From: DASUPK01 sp036276255
GTDB taxonomy: Bacteria; Actinomycetota; Thermoleophilia; Solirubrobacterales; 70-9
DNA: 49,894 nucleotides
Assembly (NCBI GenBank): GCA_036276255.1
Contig: DASUPK010000047.1
Coordinates: 1 to 49,894, forward strand
Direction: 5' to 3'
The translations under genes and the position numbers were made by a program. A model generated the notes under the pieces. That model was not told the origin of the DNA. It saw nothing but the letters and a program-made list of their open reading frames with translations, and made no database searches. The first letter of the stretch is position 1; each line of letters starts with the position of its first letter. Below, piece after piece: positions 45,423 through 49,894 of this stretch.

Positions 45423-46508
45423 TTGTTCGACGCCCATACCCATATCGGGTTCAACGACCCTGACGGAGCGCGCCTCACGGGTGATCAGCTGATTGAGATC
45501 CTTGCTTCCCTCGATGCCAAGGGGGTGGTCTTCCCGATGCACGAGCCAGACGGCTACCGGGAGGCGAACGATCTGATGATCTCGGATGCGGCCGGTTCAG
45601 ACGGTCGGCTGGTGCCGTTTTGCAGGCTGAACCCGAACGATGGGCCGATCGCCGAGGCCAGGCGCTGCATCGAGCTCGGCGCCCGGGGCATCAAGCTGCA
45701 CCCTCGCTCCGACGACTTCGCGCTCGACGCGCCTGAGTCGCGCGAGATATTCGCCCTGGCAGACGAGCATCGACTCCCCATCCTGATCCACGCGGGCCGT
45801 GGCATCCCGGCGCTCGGAGAGCACACTCTCGAGCTCTCCGCCGAGTTCCCCGACGCGAAGATCATCCTGGCGCACGCCGCGGTGACCGACCTGAGCTGGA
45901 TCTGGCGCTACCTGCCGGAGCACCCCAACGTATTCATCGACACCTCCTGGTGGGTCCCGGTCGACCTGATGATCCTCTTCACCCACGTGCCGCCCGGCCG
46001 CATCCTGTTCGCGAGTGACGTTCCCTACGGCACCCCCGCGCTGAACGCGATCCTGGCGCTCCGATGTGCGCTCCAGGCAGGTCTCACCGTCGAGCAGATC
46101 CGGTCGATGTGCGGCACTCAGCTCGAGCGCCTGCTCGCCGATGAGGAGCCGCTGGATCTTGGCCCCCCGCCGGCGACTGTCCGTCCGGCGAGCGACCTGA
46201 TCCTTGAGCGGGTCTACGTCTATCTGATGGCTGGACTCTCCCGCCTGATCGTCGGGGCGGCGGCTGAGGATGTGATCGGGCTGGCGCGCCTTTCGTGCAA
46301 GGTGGATCGCGACACCCCGAACGCCGCGGCCTGCGAGACGATCGCCGACCTGATCGACTTCCAGATTCGGGCGTTCGCGGAGGTGGCCACGGAGGATCTG
46401 GCCACGCCCTCGACCACACGGCTCTCGCTGCTCGCGCCACTGCTCCTGGCGGCGACGCTGGCCGCTACGCCCGGTGTTCCGACGCCTGCCGCGGCCGTCA
46501 CTGACTAG
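45423..46508 (+). CDS. Metal-dependent amidohydrolase (amidohydrolase 2 family); N-terminus may extend to 45348
   Basis: The TIM-barrel enzyme has the metal motif FDAHTHIG (HxH), GIKLHPR, LIHAGRG, ILAHAAV and FASDVPYGTP (catalytic Asp), as in ACMSD-like decarboxylases and hydrolases. The barrel ends near residue 240. A roughly 120-residue helical C-terminal extension with an Ala/Pro-rich, hydrophobic tail (LLAPLLLAATLAATPGVPTP) follows and is unusual. TTG 45423 is the only standard start, but the frame upstream (APTNESLISSWLDPLLDHVP) looks coding back to CTG 45348. The substrate is unknown. The 3' end overlaps the convergent DMT gene by 11 bp. Confidence 0.85.
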   Translation: MFDAHTHIGFNDPDGARLTGDQLIEILASLDAKGVVFPMHEPDGYREANDLMISDAAGSDGRLVPFCRLNPNDGPIAEARRCIELGARGIKLHPRSDDFALDAPESREIFALADEHRLPILIHAGRGIPALGEHTLELSAEFPDAKIILAHAAVTDLSWIWRYLPEHPNVFIDTSWWVPVDLMILFTHVPPGRILFASDVPYGTPALNAILALRCALQAGLTVEQIRSMCGTQLERLLADEEPLDLGPPPATVRPASDLILERVYVYLMAGLSRLIVGAAAEDVIGLARLSCKVDRDTPNAAACETIADLIDFQIRAFAEVATEDLATPSTTRLSLLAPLLLAATLAATPGVPTPAAAVTD

Positions 46509-47445
46509 TCGGCGACGGATCGACCTCGGGCCCGCGGCGACGTTGCGTCCTGAGCCGGGTGACGATCGCGGTCGCCCCCGGCGGCAGCCTGCCGTCCGTC
46601 GACAGCCATGAGCCCGCCAGGATCAGGAGCAATCCGGCGATCGCCCCCGCACCGGGGCTCTCGCCGAGGACGACGACGCCGAGCGCCACCGCCACCACCG
46701 GGTTCACGTAGGTGATGATCGAGGCGCGGCCGGCGCCGACCTCGGAGACCAGCACCATCAGGATGACGAACGCGATCGCGGTGCACACCACCCCGAGGAC
46801 GACCAGCGAGGCGAGCGCGTCCGCCGGCGGGGCGCTGCTCGGGAAGGTGATCAGGCCGGCCGGGGTGAGCAGCACCGCCGCGACGGCCAGGCTGGCGGCC
46901 ATCGTGGCGCGGGGGTCGAAGCCGAGCAGGTGCCGCTTGATGATCATCGGTCCCGCGGCATAGCCGAGGGCGGCGACCATCACCGCTCCCGCTCCGAGGA
47001 CCGCGCCGGGCTCGGAGCTCAGGTCAATGCCGACGAGTGTGATCACACCGGCCAGGCCGACCAGCATCCCGAGCATGCGAGTCCGGGTGGGGCGCTCGGT
47101 GTGATCGAAGCGGAGGGCGAGCAGGGCGATCAGCAGCGGCACGGTCGCGATCACGATCGCGGCCACAGAGGAGTCCACGTGCCGCTCACCGGCTGCGATC
47201 AACGGGAAGGGGAGAGCCATCTCCACCGTTGCATAGGTGAGGATCCAGCGGCGCGGCCCGCGCCACAGCATCTCCAGAGCCTGGCGCGGGACAAGGGCGA
47301 GGAGCAGCGCGGCGCCGAGCACGATCCTCGCCCAGGCGAGAAAGAAGGGGGAGACGCCGCCGTCGACCGCGACCTTGATGAATAGGTAGGGAACGCCCCA
47401 GATCAGCGACAGGGCCGCGAACGCAAGCCAGGCCCGCCTGTTCAT
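46498..47445 (-). CDS. EamA/DMT-superfamily transporter
   Basis: The 315-aa product has ten hydrophobic helices in two EamA repeats. It begins WLAFAALSLIWGVPYLFIKVAVDGGVSPFFLAWARI, with repeat 2 around YAAGPMIIKRHLLG and the final SIITYVNPVVAVALGVVVLGE. Such proteins export amino acids or metabolites. The substrate cannot be predicted. It lies 3 bp after the amidase stop on the same strand, so it is probably in one operon with the amidase and could move its substrate or product. Confidence 0.93.
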   Translation of the reverse strand: MNRRAWLAFAALSLIWGVPYLFIKVAVDGGVSPFFLAWARIVLGAALLLALVPRQALEMLWRGPRRWILTYATVEMALPFPLIAAGERHVDSSVAAIVIATVPLLIALLALRFDHTERPTRTRMLGMLVGLAGVITLVGIDLSSEPGAVLGAGAVMVAALGYAAGPMIIKRHLLGFDPRATMAASLAVAAVLLTPAGLITFPSSAPPADALASLVVLGVVCTAIAFVILMVLVSEVGAGRASIITYVNPVVAVALGVVVLGESPGAGAIAGLLLILAGSWLSTDGRLPPGATAIVTRLRTQRRRGPEVDPSPTSQ

Positions 47446-47448
47446 GGA

Positions 47449-48828
47449 TCAGGCGACGGTGGCGGGACGAAGTTCGACGAACTCCCGGTCGGTGGCGCGC
47501 TCGAACGCCTCGGCGGCATCGAGCAGGGCGGCGTCCGAGCCCCATGGGCCGAGGAGCTGCAGTGCCGCCGGCAGCCCACCGTCGAGGCCCACCGGGACGC
47601 TCACCCCCGGCACGCCGGTGAGATTCGCGAGGACGCCCTGGCGCGCGTTGCCCGAGTCGGCGGACTCGACGCCGGACGGCAGCTCGATCATCGGCTCGGC
47701 CAGCGGAGGGGCCACGGCCGGGACGGCCGGCCAGGCGAGGAGGTCGACCTCGTCGAAGAGGGCGGCCAGGTCCCTGCGTACCTTGGCGCGGAGCTTGAAC
47801 CCACGCGCCGTCAGGCTGAGCGGCAGCACGGCCCGCAGCTTGAGGACGCCCCGGTTGATCAGGCCGAGCTCGGGATTGAGCTCGTTGAGCACCCTGGGGA
47901 CCAAGTGCGCCGCCTCCTCCGACTGCGCGACCAGCAGGGCGGCGGGCAGGATCAGCTCGAGATCGGGCAGCCCCACCTCCGTCACCTCACCGCCGACCTC
48001 GGCCCGTAGGGCCTCGAGCGCCGCCTCGCACGCCTCGCTCACCCCGGGCGCCGAGTCGCTCCAGTAGGGATCGCGGATCACGCCGATCCGCAGTCCCTCA
48101 TCAAACGGGTTGCGCTGACGCGCACCCTCGCCCCAACCGGCTTCGAGCTCCTCGCCGAACAGCGCCGAGGCGAGCAGCCGGCAGTCGGCGGCGTCGCGGC
48201 AGAGCGGGCCGGAGACGATCGTCTCGGTGTTGGCGATGTGATGGCCCTCCATCGCGGAGCGCCCGAAGGTGGGCTTCAGTCCCGTGAGGCCGCAGTAGGC
48301 GGCCGGGTAGCGGATCGAGCCGAGGCCGTCGGCGCCGACGGCGCCCGAGACCAGGCCCCCGGCGACGGCCGCCGCTGGGCCGCTGGAGGAGCCACCCGGG
48401 CAGCGGTCGAGGTCCCAAGGGTTGTGGGCGGCGCCGTAGAGGGAGGTGTTCCCGGTGCTGCTCGCGCCGAGCTCGTGCATGTTCGCGACGCCCGCGATCA
48501 CCGCGCCCGCGTCGCGCAGAGCGCGGTAGGGCCCCGACTCGCCCGGCTCGGTGGTCACTCCGGGAACGGACGCGGCGCCGACGGTCTCGGCTCGCCAGGG
48601 AAGCGGCCACTCATCCTTGATCAGGACCGGGACACCGCGCAGCGGGCCGTCGGGCGCCTGGTCGAGCATCTCGCGTGAACGGTCGGGGAAGGTCGCGACC
48701 ACCGCGTTCAGGTCGGGGTTGCGTTCCTCGATCCTGGCCAGGCAGGCGTCGAGCAGCTCGCCGGCGTCGAGGTCGCCGCCCGCGATCTGCGCCGCCTGCT
48801 CCCTCAGCGGAAGGTCGAGGGCGCTCAT
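47449..48828 (-). CDS. Amidase-signature family amidase
   Basis: The 459-aa hydrolase has the Ser-cisSer-Lys triad: Lys71 in RGVPVLIKDEWPL, the cis-Ser region DRCPGGSSSGPAAAVAGG (147-149) and nucleophile Ser171 in GADGLGSIRYPAAYCGLTGLKPT. Where many family members read GTDTGGS this one has GADGLGS. The family includes GatA, AtzF-like and aryl-acylamidases. No gatB is present, so it is more likely a catabolic amidase. It overlaps a small upstream gene by 4 bp, a pairing seen for amidases with GatC/AtzG-like stabilising partners. Confidence 0.92.
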   Translation of the reverse strand: MSALDLPLREQAAQIAGGDLDAGELLDACLARIEERNPDLNAVVATFPDRSREMLDQAPDGPLRGVPVLIKDEWPLPWRAETVGAASVPGVTTEPGESGPYRALRDAGAVIAGVANMHELGASSTGNTSLYGAAHNPWDLDRCPGGSSSGPAAAVAGGLVSGAVGADGLGSIRYPAAYCGLTGLKPTFGRSAMEGHHIANTETIVSGPLCRDAADCRLLASALFGEELEAGWGEGARQRNPFDEGLRIGVIRDPYWSDSAPGVSEACEAALEALRAEVGGEVTEVGLPDLELILPAALLVAQSEEAAHLVPRVLNELNPELGLINRGVLKLRAVLPLSLTARGFKLRAKVRRDLAALFDEVDLLAWPAVPAVAPPLAEPMIELPSGVESADSGNARQGVLANLTGVPGVSVPVGLDGGLPAALQLLGPWGSDAALLDAAEAFERATDREFVELRPATVA

Positions 48829-49025
48829 CGCGCCGGAGGCTTAGAGAGGTCGGGGCGCATCTCGGGCTCGATTCCGTCGAGGTCCGCATCCCGGAGCAGC
48901 TGTATGCCCGGCTCGTAGAGGGACCAGACGCCCAGCATCACGGCCCGCTCGTCCTCATCGGCGTCGATTCCGAAGGTCCCGAGGGCCCCGTCCAAATAGC
49001 TCTGGAATGCGGATTCGCCCTCCAC
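48825..49025 (-). CDS. Small amidase-associated protein (possible GatC/AtzG-like partner)
   Basis: The 66-aa acidic, helical product contains SAFQSYLDGALGTFGIDADEDERAVMLGVWSLYEPGIQLLRDADLDGIEPEMRPDL. Size, two helices joined by a short link, and a C-terminal strand with (L)DGIEPEM resemble GatC/AtzG-type subunits that wrap amidases. Its stop overlaps the amidase start (ATGA). GTG 49025 is chosen because TAAGGT lies 8 nt upstream (leaderless pattern); GTG 49076 would add 17 residues. Partner identity is inferred from context and shape. Confidence 0.65.
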   Translation of the reverse strand: MEGESAFQSYLDGALGTFGIDADEDERAVMLGVWSLYEPGIQLLRDADLDGIEPEMRPDLSKPPAR

Positions 49026-49033
49026 CGGGCTGA

Positions 49034-49039
49034 ACCTTA
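49034..49039 (-). promoter_or_regulatory. Candidate -10 box (TAAGGT) of the small gene-amidase-transporter operon
   Basis: On the minus strand TAAGGT ends 8 nt before GTG 49025. The spacing matches the other probable leaderless genes. Confidence 0.35.
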
Positions 49040-49091
49040 CTCGTGCGGACTGCAAGGAAACCCCGCAACCCTCCACGAAAAGGGGTGTTCA

Positions 49092-49883
49092 ATGAAGCCA
49101 ATGGGCCAAGAAGCTCACGCACAAGCACGCCTGCACAGATGGAGCATCGGAATGGCCGTCGCGGTCTTCACGACCGTGCTCGCCGCCCTCATCGTGACCG
49201 GCATCGCCGGCGCGGCTCCACGCGTAACCGTGCTGGGCGCGGCGACGCCCGCGGTTCCCTCGTGCCCCACGAACTGCCAGGCGATCGGCAAGACCACCGG
49301 CTTCCAGACGAACATCACCGGCGCAAAGAACCCCTTCATCGTCGCGACGCGCGGCCGGCTCGTCGCCTGGTCGATCAAGACCGGCGCGCCCAGCACCAAG
49401 CCGAACCCGAACAACAACGACCAGAGCGACTACGACTTCTTCAGCAAGACGTTCGGGGGGCCGCCCAGGGCGAGGATCTCGGTGCTCAAGCCGATCATGA
49501 AGTCGATCCGGGCCGGCAAGCCGATCTACAAGCTCAAGTCCCAGTCGCCCGTGGAGGACCTCTCCGCCTTCCTCGGGCAGACAACCACCTTCACGCTCGA
49601 CACCCCGCTGCGGGTGAAGCCGAACAACGTCGTCGCCCTCACGGTCCCGACCTGGGCGCCCGCCTTCGCGATCAATCAGAGCGCGGACACGAAGTGGGCC
49701 GCCAGCCGCAAGAAGGGCAAGTGCAGCAACACCCAGGACATCCTCGCCGGGACGCCGCAGGATGCGCTCGGCACCGAGCGCTCCTACGGGTGCGTCTACA
49801 ACACGGCGCGCCTGCTCTACTCGGCGACCGTGGTCGCGGACCCGAATCAGTCCGCCCCGAAGAAGCCGGGCAAGAAGAAGTAG
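49092..49883 (+). CDS. Secreted protein of unknown function
   Basis: The 263-aa product has a positively charged N-terminus and a hydrophobic signal/anchor (about residues 19-41, IGMAVAVFTTVLAALIVTGI) ending near AGAAP. The mature part has an early pair of cysteines (VPSCPTNCQAIG), a beta-rich middle (TTFTLDTPLRVKPNNVVALTVPTWAPAF), two later cysteines (GKCSNTQD, YGCVYN) and a Lys-rich tail. The four cysteines could form two disulfides. No family is recognised. GGGG lies upstream of the ATG. It is divergent from the amidase operon. Confidence 0.75.
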   Translation: MKPMGQEAHAQARLHRWSIGMAVAVFTTVLAALIVTGIAGAAPRVTVLGAATPAVPSCPTNCQAIGKTTGFQTNITGAKNPFIVATRGRLVAWSIKTGAPSTKPNPNNNDQSDYDFFSKTFGGPPRARISVLKPIMKSIRAGKPIYKLKSQSPVEDLSAFLGQTTTFTLDTPLRVKPNNVVALTVPTWAPAFAINQSADTKWAASRKKGKCSNTQDILAGTPQDALGTERSYGCVYNTARLLYSATVVADPNQSAPKKPGKKK

Positions 49884-49894
49884 TCCTTCAGGCC

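Noticed and set aside
1..49894. CRISPR arrays, tRNA or rRNA genes, insertion sequences, prophage
   Set aside because: No regularly spaced repeats, cloverleaf-like segments with CCA/TTC arms, rRNA-like stretches or transposase/integrase motifs were seen; gaps between genes are all shorter than 300 bp.

Overview
The window is 49.9 kb of very GC-rich, densely packed bacterial chromosome. Third codon positions are almost always G or C, GTG and TTG starts are frequent, and 1-11 bp gene overlaps are common. Gene content points to a Gram-positive actinobacterium, most likely of the Thermoleophilia/Solirubrobacterales type: a CBS-less GuaB3 protein, a DUF3352 lipoprotein, a type-2 PyrF next to HU, a TadE/Flp-like pilin and an S9 protein with a long acidic extension. 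The lineage is inferred from gene families only. No phage, transposase, CRISPR array, rRNA or tRNA is visible. The region is ordinary housekeeping chromosome with several unusual small-scale features.

Layout. 1-0.44 kb: gene fragment and two small membrane proteins. 0.44-8.1 kb: DUF1802 gene, hydantoinase/oxoprolinase pair hyuAB behind a methyltransferase, nadB, and a divergent histone-deacetylase-fold amidohydrolase. 8.1-10.8 kb: a 774-aa coiled-coil protein ending in a helix-hairpin-helix domain, divergent from a pilin. 10.8-13.1 kb: rph-rdgB-CDF transporter. 13.2-17.2 kb: small membrane protein, roadblock-like protein, small basic protein, tldD-tldE, HU. 17.2-20.8 kb: pyrF, LysM protein, D,D-carboxypeptidase, PfkB kinase. 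20.8-24.6 kb: guaB3-guaA behind a structured leader, then two small alpha+beta proteins. 24.6-29.8 kb: two M23 wall hydrolases behind a cyclic-di-AMP riboswitch, back to back with an OpuC-type osmolyte ABC operon. 29.9-36.4 kb: rplM-rpsI, glmM, glmS, DUF3352 lipoprotein, acpS. 36.4-42.9 kb: metallo-beta-lactamase-fold protein, nnrE/D, alr, CCA-adding-type enzyme, HIT protein, enoyl-CoA hydratase. 42.9-49.9 kb: infA, two related secreted proteins, GH63-like hydrolase, amidohydrolase, DMT transporter, amidase with a small partner, and a secreted protein.

How the genes work together. Much of the window serves envelope and nucleotide metabolism. glmM, glmS, alr, the DacA-like peptidase, LysM and M23 proteins act on peptidoglycan. 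guaB3, guaA, pyrF, rdgB and rph handle nucleotides or RNA ends. The most coherent regulatory unit is at 24.6-29.8 kb: a c-di-AMP riboswitch upstream of cell-wall hydrolases beside an osmolyte importer whose ATPase carries CBS domains, which suggests joint control of turgor and wall remodelling.

Other points worth attention are a 98-bp palindromic repeat that sits three times at gene 3' ends, a 126-bp palindrome after rpsI, many -10-like TANNNT boxes 6-9 nt before start codons (probable leaderless transcripts), divergent gene pairs whose -10 boxes overlap, and conserved N-termini of pyrF, alr and an amidohydrolase that lie upstream of any ATG/GTG/TTG.
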